DNA of 64,000 nt from Maribacter sp. PR1 (GCF_028464145.1 NZ_JAQPCG010000010.1:124001-188000), one strand, 5' to 3'; shown: positions 18,882 to 28,746, counted from the stretch's first letter. Notes: generated from the letters alone by a model not told the origin. Numbers and translations: made by a program.

Positions 18882-18908
18882 AAAAGACCCGCAATTGCGG
18901 GTCTTTTA
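18882..18908. terminator. Bidirectional terminator between dnaG and the response regulator
   Basis: AAAAGACCCGCAATTGCGGGTCTTTT is almost perfectly symmetric: an 11-bp GC-centred stem with A- and T-tails on the two sides. It serves the convergent genes on both strands. Confidence 0.9.
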
Positions 18909-18929
18909 TTTTTATTTTAAAAAGGATTT

Positions 18930-19559
18930 TTAATATAGCTCCAATGCTTTTGCCTGTTGCAATAGATCTACCATATTATCTACATTAAGCTTTTTCATTA
19001 ATCGTGCTTTGTAGGTACTCACGGTTTTCTCATTAAGGTTTAATCCTTGAGCAACCTCTTTGTTACGTTTACCACTGGCAAGCAGTTTTAATACTTCAAC
19101 TTCTCTAGTGGATAATTTTCTGAAGAACCTTCTTGGTTTTTTTGTTCCTTCGTCAAAGGCCAGTCTTTGGGCCAATTCATTGGTAATGAACATACTACCT
19201 TCACTAACTTTGTTAACCGCCGATAAAATATAATCCACGCCAGAAGATTTGGATAAGTATCCAAATGCACCTGCCCTAATAGCACTTAGCGCATAGACGT
19301 CCTCGGATTGTCCGCTGTACATCAGCACTTTTACGTTGGGATATTCTTTTTTAATTTTTCTTAAAGCGGCTATTCCATTCATCTCAGGAATATCCATTTC
19401 AAGCATTACAACATCGGGGGTTACATTCTGTAGTTTTTTGAAAAGCTCTTCAGTGGTGGCAACATCGTCCACCATTTCAAAACCAGATGCGGATTCCAAT
19501 ACATTCCTAACACCCATACGGATTATAGGATGATTATCCGCAATTAAAACTTTTATCAT
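18930..19559 (-). CDS. LuxR/NarL-type response regulator with Glu at the phospho-acceptor site
   Basis: 209 residues. The receiver domain occupies 1-120 and a LuxR-type helix-turn-helix 145-205 (LSTREVEVLKLLASGKRNKEVA). Aligned on PDVVxxDxxxPxMxG, the residue that is normally the phosphorylated Asp is Glu (E54 in PDVVMLEMDIPEMNG). The acidic pair is D8-N9. The switch residues and the conserved Lys (YLSK) are kept. No histidine kinase gene is nearby. It is probably a transcription factor that works without phosphorylation, perhaps permanently in the active form. Its regulon is unknown. Confidence 0.9.
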   Translation of the reverse strand: MIKVLIADNHPIIRMGVRNVLESASGFEMVDDVATTEELFKKLQNVTPDVVMLEMDIPEMNGIAALRKIKKEYPNVKVLMYSGQSEDVYALSAIRAGAFGYLSKSSGVDYILSAVNKVSEGSMFITNELAQRLAFDEGTKKPRRFFRKLSTREVEVLKLLASGKRNKEVAQGLNLNEKTVSTYKARLMKKLNVDNMVDLLQQAKALELY

Positions 19560-19726
19560 TATGTTGATTTTTCAAGATAGTTTAGGCCATTTCTCTATGT
19601 GAAAAAGAGTACATGCAATGTAGGACTAAATAATCTAAATTAGAAGACAAAGATGTACTATTTTTCCATAAGGGCATTAAATCGCCTTTATTATTCGATT
19701 TATTAACCTGATTATTAGGTGAGTGG

Positions 19727-20515
19727 TTATTTTATCGATTCTGGAATGACACAAACTGGTATAGGCTGCATTTTATGTTGGTTCATGGTGTTGAACCTCA
19801 GAAATATAGAAAAAACTTCCTTGTCCCTACCGGTAAAATCCTCTAGTGTTTTTCCTTTGTCTTTCATTTTCATGGCCCATTCCAGCTCGGGGTAAGAGGC
19901 CCCAATTTGATCTTCATCTGTTCTATCGTCACCCCATAAACCATCGGTTGGAGCAGCTTTTATTACCTCCTCATTAACCCCCAATTTTTTGGCAATCTCA
20001 TAAACTTCGGTTTTTAACAGGTCTGCAATCGGGCTTAAATCTACTCCACCATCACCATATTTGGTATAGAAACCAACACCAAAATCCTCAACCTTATTTC
20101 CGGTCCCTGCGACCAGATACTTATTGAGTGCGGCAAAGTAATAAAGACTGGTCATTCTTAACCTGGCTCGCGTATTGGCAAGTGACATAAAGCGTTCTTC
20201 CTCATCTTCAACTTTTGGAAAAGAAGCTACAAGGCTATCAAATACAGGTGTAAGGTTTACGGGTTGCCTTTTAACATTGGGAAAATTATTTTGTAGCCAA
20301 TCAATATGTCTGGAAGCTCGGTCTGATTGGTTTTCGGCTTGGTGGATGGGCATTTCCAAACAAAGTAAGTCCAAACCTGTTTTTGCACATAACGTTGAGG
20401 TAACGGCAGAATCAATTCCTCCAGAAACACCTATTACAAAACCTTTTTGGTGTGCATCGTTTGCATAATCCTTTAGCCAACCTACAATATGATCAATTAC
20501 TTTTTCCGTTTGCAT
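19727..20515 (-). CDS. nadE: NH3-dependent NAD+ synthase
   Basis: Adenylates and amidates nicotinic acid adenine dinucleotide to NAD+. The PP-loop SGGIDS near residue 30 binds ATP pyrophosphate; further conserved segments are AGTGNKVEDFGVGFYTKYGD and TDGLWGDDRTDEDQIG. There is no glutaminase domain, so ammonia is the nitrogen source. 262 residues is normal for the short form. It is divergent from gldB with a 90-bp intergenic region that must hold both promoters. Confidence 0.94.
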   Translation of the reverse strand: MQTEKVIDHIVGWLKDYANDAHQKGFVIGVSGGIDSAVTSTLCAKTGLDLLCLEMPIHQAENQSDRASRHIDWLQNNFPNVKRQPVNLTPVFDSLVASFPKVEDEEERFMSLANTRARLRMTSLYYFAALNKYLVAGTGNKVEDFGVGFYTKYGDGGVDLSPIADLLKTEVYEIAKKLGVNEEVIKAAPTDGLWGDDRTDEDQIGASYPELEWAMKMKDKGKTLEDFTGRDKEVFSIFLRFNTMNQHKMQPIPVCVIPESIK

Positions 20516-20604
20516 ACCCTTATAATATTTGTTTAGATCGATTAACTTTGCCTAAAAATAAGTTGTACTTATTTAAAAATAAAATGTATCCGGAAATACT
20601 TGGT

Positions 20605-21561
20605 ATGAGAAAACCCATTTTTATTGTATTGTCAATTTTACTGATTTTTATTGGATGTAATGACAGTGACAAGGTAGAGGAAGAAATATCCAATATTCCT
20701 TTGGATTTGAAAGTAAATAGGTTCGATAGGCAATTCGCCGAATCTGATGAAGATGGCCTTCCCAAACTTCGCAAAATGTATCCTTACCTGTTTCCAGCTC
20801 CCGATAGTGTATGGATTGCCAAAATGAACGATTCCCTTCAAATTGAACTATTCCAGCAGGTAGGAAATACATTCAGTAGTTTTGAAGATGAAGAGGTTGG
20901 GCTTTTAAATCTGTTTAAACACATTAAATATTATTTCCCTGAACAGAAAACACCAAAAATCATCACGGTCACTAATGATGTGGATTATGAGAATAGAATT
21001 ATACTGGCCGATACGCTGCTTTTTATTGGTCTGGATAATTATTTGGGATCACAACATAAGTATTACGGTGGTTTTCAGCGCTACGTGGCCATAGTGTTGG
21101 ATAGGAAGTTTATGGTTAGCGATGTTGCCAGTGCCTTTGCTAAAAAGGTGGTTCCAAGGCCAAGGGACAGAGCTTATTTAGCTAGGATGGTATATTTTGG
21201 AAAAGAACTGTATTTGAAGGATAAGTTGATGCCCGATACAAAAGACGAAATAAAAATAGGCTATACCGAGAATGAAATGAACTGGGCCGTTGCCAATGAG
21301 GAACCTATTTGGAGAAACTTTATTGAAAATGAATATCTATATAGTACCGATGCAAAATTGAATCAACGTTTTTTGGACCCGGCACCATTTTCCAAATTTG
21401 GGTTGGAACTTGATAACGAATCTCCTGGACGCCTAGGTAGATATATTGGCTGGCAGATTGTTAAGGCATTTATGGACAATAATGATGTAAATCTAAAACA
21501 ACTATTGGCCATGCCTGCTGAAGAAATATTTAAAAAGTCTAATTATAAACCAAGAAGTTAA
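20605..21561 (+). CDS. gldB: Gliding motility lipoprotein GldB
   Basis: 318 residues counted from MRKPIFIVLSILLIFIGC, a lipoprotein signal with Cys18 as the likely lipidated residue; an ATG 21 bp upstream (20584) is an alternative start. The mature part is soluble and aromatic-rich and fits GldB, a lipoprotein required for gliding and linked to the type IX secretion machinery in flavobacteria. The stop codon abuts the start of gldC directly, an arrangement known from other gliding flavobacteria. It supports the view that the host glides. Confidence 0.9.
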   Translation: MRKPIFIVLSILLIFIGCNDSDKVEEEISNIPLDLKVNRFDRQFAESDEDGLPKLRKMYPYLFPAPDSVWIAKMNDSLQIELFQQVGNTFSSFEDEEVGLLNLFKHIKYYFPEQKTPKIITVTNDVDYENRIILADTLLFIGLDNYLGSQHKYYGGFQRYVAIVLDRKFMVSDVASAFAKKVVPRPRDRAYLARMVYFGKELYLKDKLMPDTKDEIKIGYTENEMNWAVANEEPIWRNFIENEYLYSTDAKLNQRFLDPAPFSKFGLELDNESPGRLGRYIGWQIVKAFMDNNDVNLKQLLAMPAEEIFKKSNYKPRS

Positions 21562-21897
21562 ATGGCAGATTTACATGAGTCGGAAATAAAACTGAGAGTA
21601 GGACTTGATGAAAATCGAGTGCCTGAAAAGCTTTATTGGTCCGCTCAGGATGGGGGGATAGATAATGAGGAGGCCAAGGCAATGTTGCTTTCCGTTTGGG
21701 ACAGTAAAAACCAAGAGTCATTGAAAATTGATTTGTGGACAAAAGATATGCCTGTAGAGGAAATGAAAATATTTTTTCATCAAACATTGGTATCCTTGTC
21801 GGATACCTTTATGAGGGCAACCCAAGATGAAAAAATGACGGCCACTATGAAGGATTTCTGCGCATATTTCGCTGAAAAATTAGATTTAAAAAAGTGA
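21562..21897 (+). CDS. gldC: Gliding motility protein GldC
   Basis: 111 residues, soluble and without a signal peptide. The sequence (LHESEIKLRVGLDENRVPEKLYWSA and so on) fits GldC, which is cytoplasmic and enhances gliding. It begins one base after the gldB stop. The 3' end is convergent with engB, separated by 20 bp. The molecular role of GldC is not established; the assignment rests on sequence and on the gldB linkage. Confidence 0.9.
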   Translation: MADLHESEIKLRVGLDENRVPEKLYWSAQDGGIDNEEAKAMLLSVWDSKNQESLKIDLWTKDMPVEEMKIFFHQTLVSLSDTFMRATQDEKMTATMKDFCAYFAEKLDLKK

Positions 21898-21917
21898 AGG
21901 GGGCAGTTTAAAACCCT

Positions 21918-22544
21918 TTAAACCGGACTATTTTTATTTACTTCAAAGAATTCCAGGTTAATAGCTTCTATATAGGACAAGAGCTCATCCCTACCCATTT
22001 TTTTACTAGATGAGGTTATGAAATATTGTGGGGCCTCCTCCCAAATATCTTCCAATAAGTACTGTAAATACGTGGAAACTTGCCTTTGTATTGCCTGTGG
22101 CTTTAATTTATCCGCTTTAGTAAAAACAATGGCGAAGGGTATTCCGTTTTCCCCCATCCATTGCATGAACTCCAAATCTATAGGTTGTGGTTTATGCCTT
22201 ATGTCAATTAAGACAAATGAACAAACCAACTGCTGACGTTGTAAAAAGTAATTGGTAATATACTTCTGAAACGTTCTTTTCTCTTTTTTTGAAACTTTAG
22301 CATATCCATAACCAGGTAAATCCACCAAAAACCAATTTTCGTTTATCTTGAAATGATTAATAAGCTGGGTTTTTCCAGGTCTGCCTGAGGTTTTGGCTAA
22401 ACTCTTACGTTCCGTTAACATGTTTATTAAGGAAGATTTACCTACGTTGGACCTTCCTATAAACGCGTACTCGGGAATAGGCTCATTGGGACATTTCTCG
22501 ACGTCCGAATTGCTCATCACAAAGTCTGCCGACTTAATCTTCAT
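21918..22544 (-). CDS. engB: Ribosome biogenesis GTPase EngB/YsxC/YihA
   Basis: Small GTPase required for assembly of the 50S subunit. 208 residues. G1 is GRSNVGKSS near residue 31, G3 is [14 protein letters not shown] near 75, G4 is TKADK near 147 and G5 is TSSSKK near 180. It is transcribed with the alpha/beta hydrolase upstream of it, with a 10-bp gap. The length is normal. Confidence 0.95.
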   Translation of the reverse strand: MKIKSADFVMSNSDVEKCPNEPIPEYAFIGRSNVGKSSLINMLTERKSLAKTSGRPGKTQLINHFKINENWFLVDLPGYGYAKVSKKEKRTFQKYITNYFLQRQQLVCSFVLIDIRHKPQPIDLEFMQWMGENGIPFAIVFTKADKLKPQAIQRQVSTYLQYLLEDIWEEAPQYFITSSSKKMGRDELLSYIEAINLEFFEVNKNSPV

Positions 22545-22554
22545 GAGTGTAAGT

Positions 22555-23319
22555 TTAGAAATTACGCTCCTGTAGCCAGTTGTCCAAAATAGTATTGAAC
22601 TCTTCTGGGTGTTCCATCATTGGGGCATGTCCGCATTCCTTGATCCAAAATAAATTGGAATCAGGTAAAAGCTCGTGAAAAAGTTCGGCTACATCAGGAG
22701 GGGTTACCGTGTCGTTTTCTCCCCAAATAATACAGGTAGGTGTATTCATGGTCGGTAAATCCGTGCTCATATTATGACGAATGGCACTTTTTGCAATAGC
22801 TAAAGTTTTTACCAATTTCACTCGGTCATTCACTGTTGCAAAGACTTCATCTACAATCTCTTTGGTGGCAACTTCTGGATTATAGAAGACATCTTGTGCC
22901 TTCTTTTTTATGAATTCATAGTCGCCCCTTTTTGGGTAACCGTCACCCATGGCGCTTTCATATAGACCTGAACTCCCTGTAATTACCAAAGCTTTGACCA
23001 TTTTAGGGTATAGTTTGGTATGGAGCAATCCAATATGTCCTCCCAATGAATTACCTAAAAGAATCACATCTTTTAAACCTTTGTATTCAATAAACTTCTC
23101 GAGATACTTCGCAAAGTTTTTTACATTGGTTTTTAACATGGGCATGTCATAGATGGGAAGTTCAGGGACCAGTACCTTATATCCCTTTTTGGGAAAATGG
23201 TCCGTAACACCATGAAAATTACTTAGGCCGCCCATGAGCCCATGAAGTATAATAATAGGGGAACCTTCCCCTTTTTCTATATACCTGAATTTTCCGTCTT
23301 TGATTATTTCGTCCTCCAT
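22555..23319 (-). CDS. Alpha/beta hydrolase
   Basis: 254 residues, cytoplasmic. The oxyanion segment [10 protein letters not shown] is near residue 25, the nucleophile elbow is GNSLGG near 89, the acid lies in [12 protein letters not shown] near 194 and the catalytic His in [14 protein letters not shown] near 226. This is the typical arrangement of small esterases and C-C bond hydrolases; the substrate cannot be told. It shares a transcript with engB and is divergent from the dcw operon. Confidence 0.88.
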   Translation of the reverse strand: MEDEIIKDGKFRYIEKGEGSPIIILHGLMGGLSNFHGVTDHFPKKGYKVLVPELPIYDMPMLKTNVKNFAKYLEKFIEYKGLKDVILLGNSLGGHIGLLHTKLYPKMVKALVITGSSGLYESAMGDGYPKRGDYEFIKKKAQDVFYNPEVATKEIVDEVFATVNDRVKLVKTLAIAKSAIRHNMSTDLPTMNTPTCIIWGENDTVTPPDVAELFHELLPDSNLFWIKECGHAPMMEHPEEFNTILDNWLQERNF

Positions 23320-23509
23320 CTACTAGGGTTCTGATATTTGGGCAAATATAGGTAAATAGATAGAATACATACTATCATTTAACTCGGGTGAAATTAGATT
23401 CAATTCTAGATTCATCTTTATCGTGTTAGGTCCAAGCAACCTATTTTTTGATGTTTTGAGATCAACTTGGGACAATATTGAGGTAAAAATTTACTATTTT
23501 ATTAACAAA

Positions 23510-23534
23510 GTGGTTTTTTGTGGTAAAATGTGGT
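23510..23534 (+). promoter_or_regulatory. Probable MraZ operator: three GTGGT repeats, 10-bp period
   Basis: GTGGT occurs at 23510-23514, 23520-23524 and 23530-23534, each followed by five A/T bases. Exact 10-bp spacing of short direct repeats upstream of mraZ is the known layout of MraZ binding sites (TGGGN repeats in E. coli). A TATATTTG box at 23546-23553 lies just downstream and is the likely -7 element, so bound MraZ would block this promoter. Confidence 0.72.
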
Positions 23535-23578
23535 AATAATATTTATATATTTGAGTTATATAAGAAAGACCATCAATT

Positions 23579-24052
23579 TTGGAAATCTATTTTTCAGGTG
23601 TTTATAACTGTAAGGCAGATGCCAAGGGAAGGGTAATGTTACCCGTATCCCTTAGGAATCAAATGGCTCCAATGTTGGGCAATGGTTTTTATGTAAAGAA
23701 GTCCTATTACGATGAGTGTTTGGAATTGTATCCCAAGCATGAGTGGGAATCTGAGGTTAAAAAACTCAATGAAAAACTGGGTGACAGTAGAAAGGACCGT
23801 GAGTTTAAGAGGAAGTTCACCTCGGGACTTAGGCAGGTAGAAATCGATGCAACGGGAAGGTTGTTGATACCTAAAGATGTTATCGGGCTGGTGAGTATTA
23901 AAAAAGAAGTGGTGCTGTCTCCCATGGATAGACATCTGGAAATCTGGGACAAGGCGACTTACGACGGAGATGTGGAATCTTCTCCTGAGGAAAGAGAGCA
24001 GTTGGCTTATGAAGTCAAGTATGCTGAAAAGCCGGGGGGAGATGTATCATAA
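23579..24052 (+). CDS. mraZ: Transcriptional regulator MraZ
   Basis: 157 residues with the two AbrB-like double-psi halves: the first around SGVYNCKADAKGRVMLPVSL and the second around RQVEIDATGRLLIPKD. MraZ represses its own dcw operon. The start is TTG, the only candidate that keeps the conserved N-terminal strand. The 3' end overlaps rsmH by 11 bp. Its operator is probably the triple repeat starting 69 bp upstream. Confidence 0.95.
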   Translation: MEIYFSGVYNCKADAKGRVMLPVSLRNQMAPMLGNGFYVKKSYYDECLELYPKHEWESEVKKLNEKLGDSRKDREFKRKFTSGLRQVEIDATGRLLIPKDVIGLVSIKKEVVLSPMDRHLEIWDKATYDGDVESSPEEREQLAYEVKYAEKPGGDVS

Positions 24053-24935
24053 TCCCGTATTGCTAAAAGAGTCCGTAGACGGTCTGGCGATTAAGGAGAA
24101 TGGTGTTTATGTTGATGTGACATTTGGCGGAGGAGGTCATTCCAAGGAAATATTAAAAAGATTGGGCGAAAAAGGAAAGTTGTTCGCCTTTGATCAAGAT
24201 GAGGACGCGCAAAGTAATCGTCTAGATGATGAGAGGTTTGTTCTTATAGGTGAGAATTTTAGATATATCACCCAGTTCTTGAAGTTCTATGGCATTCGGA
24301 AAGTAGATGGGATTTTGGCTGATTTTGGGGTTTCCTCGCATCAGTTCGATGAAGCGGTCAGGGGTTTTTCGACCCGCTTTGATGCGGAATTGGATATGAG
24401 GATGAGCAAGCGAAACAGTCTTTCGGCCAATGAAGTCATAAACAGGTATTCCTATGACGATTTAAGGAAAGTGTTTTTTGTCTATGGTGATTTGCGAAAT
24501 GCAAATGCCATAGCAAACACAATTATCTCAGCTAGGGAAATCAACCCCATTAGGACTACGGAAGAATTAAAGGAGGTGTTGAAGAAGTTCCTGCCAGAAC
24601 ATAAGAAACATAAGATTTTGGCTCAAATCTATCAGGCCATTCGGATAGAAGTGAATCAAGAGATAGCGGTGATAAAGGAATTTTTGGAACAAGTTCCCGA
24701 GTTGTTAAAGAAAGGTGGAAGATTGAGCGTGATTAGTTACCACTCCTTAGAAGACCGTTTGGTGAAAAGGTTTATAAGATCCGGACAATTTGAAGGGGAG
24801 CCGGAAAAGGATTTTTATGGAAATATAGATGTTCCATTAAAAAAAGCAGGTCAGTTGATTGTTCCTTCTAAAGAGGAGATAGCAATAAATAGTAGGGCAA
24901 GAAGTGCCAAGTTAAGAATAGCGAAACGGATATAA
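24042..24935 (+). CDS. rsmH: 16S rRNA (cytosine-N4) methyltransferase RsmH
   Basis: Methylates N4 of C1402 in 16S rRNA. I place the start at the ATG of MYHNPVLLKESV, the conserved N-terminus, overlapping the mraZ end. 297 residues. The SAM-binding motif is DVTFGGGGHS near residue 24, and the late motif SYHSLEDRLVKRF is intact. Second gene of the dcw operon, as in most bacteria. Confidence 0.95.
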   Translation: MYHNPVLLKESVDGLAIKENGVYVDVTFGGGGHSKEILKRLGEKGKLFAFDQDEDAQSNRLDDERFVLIGENFRYITQFLKFYGIRKVDGILADFGVSSHQFDEAVRGFSTRFDAELDMRMSKRNSLSANEVINRYSYDDLRKVFFVYGDLRNANAIANTIISAREINPIRTTEELKEVLKKFLPEHKKHKILAQIYQAIRIEVNQEIAVIKEFLEQVPELLKKGGRLSVISYHSLEDRLVKRFIRSGQFEGEPEKDFYGNIDVPLKKAGQLIVPSKEEIAINSRARSAKLRIAKRI

Positions 24936-24944
24936 TACTATAGG

Positions 24945-25277
24945 ATGAAAGTAAAAAAGGGCATACTGGATATTTTAAAGGGCAAGTTCTTGGTGGATGG
25001 AGATTCGTTAAAAAACTGGCGCTTTATCATTTTTACTTCCTTTTTGGCCGCCATCATGATCAGTAGTTCCCATAGTGCCGATAAAAAGGTTCACAAGATT
25101 GCGGCATTGAACGAAAACGTAAAAGAGTTGAAAAATGAATTCGTGGATGCACGCTCAGACTTGCAACAATTAAAGTTGGAGTCGACCATTACAAGTACGG
25201 TGCTCAAGAAAAATTTATATCCTTCTGAAACACCGCCAAAAAAAATTAAAGTTAAATCCTTAAAAGCTTCCGAATAA
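24945..25277 (+). CDS. ftsL: FtsL-like division protein
   Basis: 110 residues: a short cytoplasmic N-terminus, one transmembrane segment at about 27-43 (FIIFTSFLAAIMISSSH), then a helical periplasmic stretch with heptad character (IAALNENVKELKNEFVDARSD). Size, topology and position between rsmH and ftsI are those of FtsL, which forms a coiled coil with a FtsB-type partner and recruits FtsW/FtsI. No FtsB gene is present in this cluster. The assignment rests mostly on position. Confidence 0.82.
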   Translation: MKVKKGILDILKGKFLVDGDSLKNWRFIIFTSFLAAIMISSSHSADKKVHKIAALNENVKELKNEFVDARSDLQQLKLESTITSTVLKKNLYPSETPPKKIKVKSLKASE

Positions 25278-25279
25278 CA

Positions 25280-27286
25280 ATGCCTGCAACCGAAAAATCC
25301 ATATTGTCCAGACTGTATATTGTAGCAGCCTGCTTAGTGATTTTTGCGGGTGCCGTCCTGTTTAAACTGGTTTCCATACAAGTAGTGGATGGGGAGAAGT
25401 ATATAGCTTTGGCCGAGACTAGGACCACAAAAATGTTCACCATCGCTCCGAATAGGGGAAATCTTTATTCCGATGATGGTAGCTTATTGGCGACTTCAGT
25501 TTCTAAATACAATATTCATTTTGATGCCGTTACGGTTAGCGAAAAGGATTTTACGGAAAATGTAAAACCACTGTCAGATGCACTCGCGAAATTATTCAAT
25601 AGTGAATCGTCACATTATCAACAAATTCTTAGAAAGGCCAGGCAAAACAAAAATAGGTACGCCCTTATTGCTAGAAATTTAGACTATTCGGACTATATGG
25701 CCGTCAAGGGCTTTCCACTATTTGAAAAGGGACCTTTTAAGGGCGGTATTGTCATTGAGCAGCGAACCAAAAGGGAACATCCTTTAGGAAAAATAGCGGA
25801 GCGCAGTGTAGGGTACGAACGGGTAGATGAAAATGGCTATCGAACCAGAGTGGGTATGGAAGGTGCTTTTAGTGAATATTTAAGTGGAGTAGAAGGCAAG
25901 AGGACGAAAGTAAAAATTGCCAAGAATCAATGGAAGCCCATAGGTAATGATAATATAGTAGAACCTAAAGATGGTTATGATGTTTATTCTACTATAGATA
26001 TCAATATTCAGGATATTGCTCACCATGCCTTGCTAAAACAATTGGAACATTATAAGGCAGATCATGGGTCTGTTATTGTAATGGAGACAAAAACGGGTGA
26101 GGTCAAAGCCATTTCTAATTTAGGGAGAACTTCGGAAGGCAAGTATTATGAGCGATTAAATTATGCTATTGGAGAATCTCATGAGCCTGGATCTACATTC
26201 AAGTTGGTAAACCTTGTGGCAGCGCTCGAGGATAAAGTAATAGATACGAGTACAGTTGTTGATACGGAAAAGGGTCGGTGGAAAATTTATAACCATTACG
26301 TTCGTGATTCCAAAAATGGTGGGTACGGAGAAATATCCGTAGCCAAGGCTTTCGAGGTTTCTTCGAACACAGCTTTCGCAAAAATTATACACAATAACTA
26401 TAAGGAAAACCCTGAAAAATATGTGAACCGCCTAATGAGTATGGATATCCATAAGAAGTTGGGGCTTCCAGTAAAGGGTGAGGGTAAACCGGTATTACGG
26501 TATCCGGGCGATAAAGGCTGGTCCGGGTTGTCCTTGGCTCAGATGGCCTACGGCTACGAAGTGGCCATGACACCTTTGCAAACCTTGGCTTTTTACAATG
26601 CCATCGCAAATGATGGAGAATTAATCAAACCTAGGTTGATTAAAGAGGTGAAGGAATGGAACAAAACAGTTAAAAAGTTTGATAAGGAAGTATTAAATCC
26701 TTCCATATGTTCCAAGGAAACGGCAAGAAAGGTTCAACAATTATTAAAAGATGTTGTTGAAAAGAAACATGGAACTGGGCATGGATTATATTCTTCGAAT
26801 TTTTCAATGGCAGGGAAAACGGGAACTTGTCAGAAGAATTATGTCAGCAAGGATCCCGACAAACTTAAATATATTTCCTCCTTTGCAGGTTATTTTCCCG
26901 CGGACAATCCTAAGTATTCCTGTATCGTGGTCATCCACGAACCCGATAAAAGCGTCGGGTATTACGGAGCCGACGTGTCAGGTCCTGTATTTAAGTCGGT
27001 AGCTCAAAAAATATATGCCACATCTCCTTTAATAGATGAAGTAGATGTAAAGGATACGTTGGAAAACAGGTTGGAAGAAGCTTATCAAGGTTATTTTGCC
27101 AGTGTTCAGAAACAGCATAAGGAAGTTCCAAATGTACGGGGAATGAGCGGAATGGATGCTGTATCAATCTTAGAAAATCTTGGCTTGGAAGTAGAGGTAA
27201 AAGGGAATGGAAGGGTTAAAAGTCAGTCAATTTCCAAAGGAACCGACTTGAAAAAAGTTAGAAAAATAGTACTGGAGTTATCATGA
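25280..27286 (+). CDS. ftsI: Septal penicillin-binding protein (transpeptidase) with one PASTA domain
   Basis: 668 residues, class B PBP that cross-links septal peptidoglycan. N-terminal anchor at about 13-32; dimerization domain; transpeptidase motifs SxxK at S305-K308, SxN at S361-N363 and KTGT at 513-516, all intact. The C-terminus carries a single PASTA repeat (from VPNVRGMSGMDAV near residue 615), which binds muropeptides or cell-wall strands in other proteins. It starts 2 bp after ftsL and overlaps murE by 4 bp. Confidence 0.95.
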   Translation: MPATEKSILSRLYIVAACLVIFAGAVLFKLVSIQVVDGEKYIALAETRTTKMFTIAPNRGNLYSDDGSLLATSVSKYNIHFDAVTVSEKDFTENVKPLSDALAKLFNSESSHYQQILRKARQNKNRYALIARNLDYSDYMAVKGFPLFEKGPFKGGIVIEQRTKREHPLGKIAERSVGYERVDENGYRTRVGMEGAFSEYLSGVEGKRTKVKIAKNQWKPIGNDNIVEPKDGYDVYSTIDINIQDIAHHALLKQLEHYKADHGSVIVMETKTGEVKAISNLGRTSEGKYYERLNYAIGESHEPGSTFKLVNLVAALEDKVIDTSTVVDTEKGRWKIYNHYVRDSKNGGYGEISVAKAFEVSSNTAFAKIIHNNYKENPEKYVNRLMSMDIHKKLGLPVKGEGKPVLRYPGDKGWSGLSLAQMAYGYEVAMTPLQTLAFYNAIANDGELIKPRLIKEVKEWNKTVKKFDKEVLNPSICSKETARKVQQLLKDVVEKKHGTGHGLYSSNFSMAGKTGTCQKNYVSKDPDKLKYISSFAGYFPADNPKYSCIVVIHEPDKSVGYYGADVSGPVFKSVAQKIYATSPLIDEVDVKDTLENRLEEAYQGYFASVQKQHKEVPNVRGMSGMDAVSILENLGLEVEVKGNGRVKSQSISKGTDLKKVRKIVLELS

Positions 27287-28746
27287 AAATGTTAAAGGAC
27301 ATATTGTTCGGTGTACACATTTCTGCAGTTAGTGGAACAACTAATTGTGAGGTTGCATCGGTATGTTTCGATTCTAGAAAAATCCAGAAAGGGGATGCAT
27401 TTGTAGCAATCAGAGGGACCATTACAGATGGACATGAATACATTGAAAAGGCCGTAGACTCTGGGGCAAGGGCAATTGTATGTGAGGAATTACCTAAGCA
27501 AATGCTAGATGAGGTTACTTATGTGGAAGTTGAAAATGGACATCAGGCGTTGGCAATCATGGCTTCCAATTTCTATGATACCCCCTCTAAAAATTTGAAG
27601 TTGGTCGGAGTAACAGGCACGAATGGCAAAACGACCATTTCAAGTCTTTTGTATCAATTATTCAAAAAAGCGGGTTATAAAGTTGGATTACTGTCTACCA
27701 TAAAAATTATGGTAGACGATACCGAATATCCAACTACCCATACTACTCCGGATGCCTTGGTAATCAATCATCATTTGAAATTGATGAACAATGCAGGAGT
27801 TGAATTTTGTTTTATGGAGGTAAGCTCCCATGGAATTCATCAAAAAAGAACGGAGGGACTAGTTTTTGAAGGTGCCATTTTCACCAACTTATCGCATGAC
27901 CACTTAGACTATCATAAAACCTTTGATGAGTACAGGGATACCAAGAAAATATTATTTGATAATCTTTCTAAAAAAGCGTTTGCACTTACCAATATCGATG
28001 ATAAAAATGGTTTAGTGATGCTGCAGAATACCAAGGCCAGGAAATATACTTACGCCTTAAAGAATTATGCGGATTACCGAGCTCAGATTTTGGAAAATCA
28101 ATTTGATGGCCAATTATTAAAGATTGATGACAATGAATTGTGGACCAAGTTGATAGGTCACTTTAACGCCTATAATATGCTTTGCATTTATGCGGCGGCT
28201 GATTTATTAGGCTTGGAAAAATTGGAAACATTGCGGCTTTTAAGCGAGTTGGAAAATGTAGATGGACGATTTCAATATTATATATCAGAAAATAAAATAA
28301 CGGCTATAGTTGATTATGCCCATACGCCGGATGCTTTAAAAAATGTGCTTGAGACAATCAACACGTTGAGGACTGGAAATGAAAACGTCATCACCGTTGT
28401 GGGGTGTGGTGGCGACAGAGACAGATCTAAGCGTCCGGTAATGGGCAATATCGCTTCGGAGATGAGCAATAAAATAATATTTACATCGGACAATCCCAGA
28501 ACGGAATCCCCTAGTGCTATTATCTCTGAAATGGAAGGTGGTGTGGAGCCGCAGCATACTAAAAAGATTTTATCCATTGAAAATAGGGAACAAGCCATAA
28601 AGACGGCATGCCAATTAGCAAACACCAACGACATAATTCTTATTGCCGGTAAAGGTCATGAAACCTATCAGGAAACAAATGGCAAGCGTGTGGATTTTGA
28701 TGATTTTAAAATTGTAAAAAAGCTATTGCAGACTTTGGAGAAGTAA
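27283..28746 (+). CDS. murE: UDP-MurNAc-L-Ala-D-Glu:meso-diaminopimelate ligase
   Basis: Adds the third peptide residue to the peptidoglycan precursor. 487 residues. The ATP loop GTNGKTT is at 112-118. The specificity motif is DNPR at 403-406, which marks meso-diaminopimelate rather than lysine as the substrate, as expected for a Gram-negative wall. The start codon overlaps the ftsI stop (ATGA). Confidence 0.96.
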   Translation: MKMLKDILFGVHISAVSGTTNCEVASVCFDSRKIQKGDAFVAIRGTITDGHEYIEKAVDSGARAIVCEELPKQMLDEVTYVEVENGHQALAIMASNFYDTPSKNLKLVGVTGTNGKTTISSLLYQLFKKAGYKVGLLSTIKIMVDDTEYPTTHTTPDALVINHHLKLMNNAGVEFCFMEVSSHGIHQKRTEGLVFEGAIFTNLSHDHLDYHKTFDEYRDTKKILFDNLSKKAFALTNIDDKNGLVMLQNTKARKYTYALKNYADYRAQILENQFDGQLLKIDDNELWTKLIGHFNAYNMLCIYAAADLLGLEKLETLRLLSELENVDGRFQYYISENKITAIVDYAHTPDALKNVLETINTLRTGNENVITVVGCGGDRDRSKRPVMGNIASEMSNKIIFTSDNPRTESPSAIISEMEGGVEPQHTKKILSIENREQAIKTACQLANTNDIILIAGKGHETYQETNGKRVDFDDFKIVKKLLQTLEK

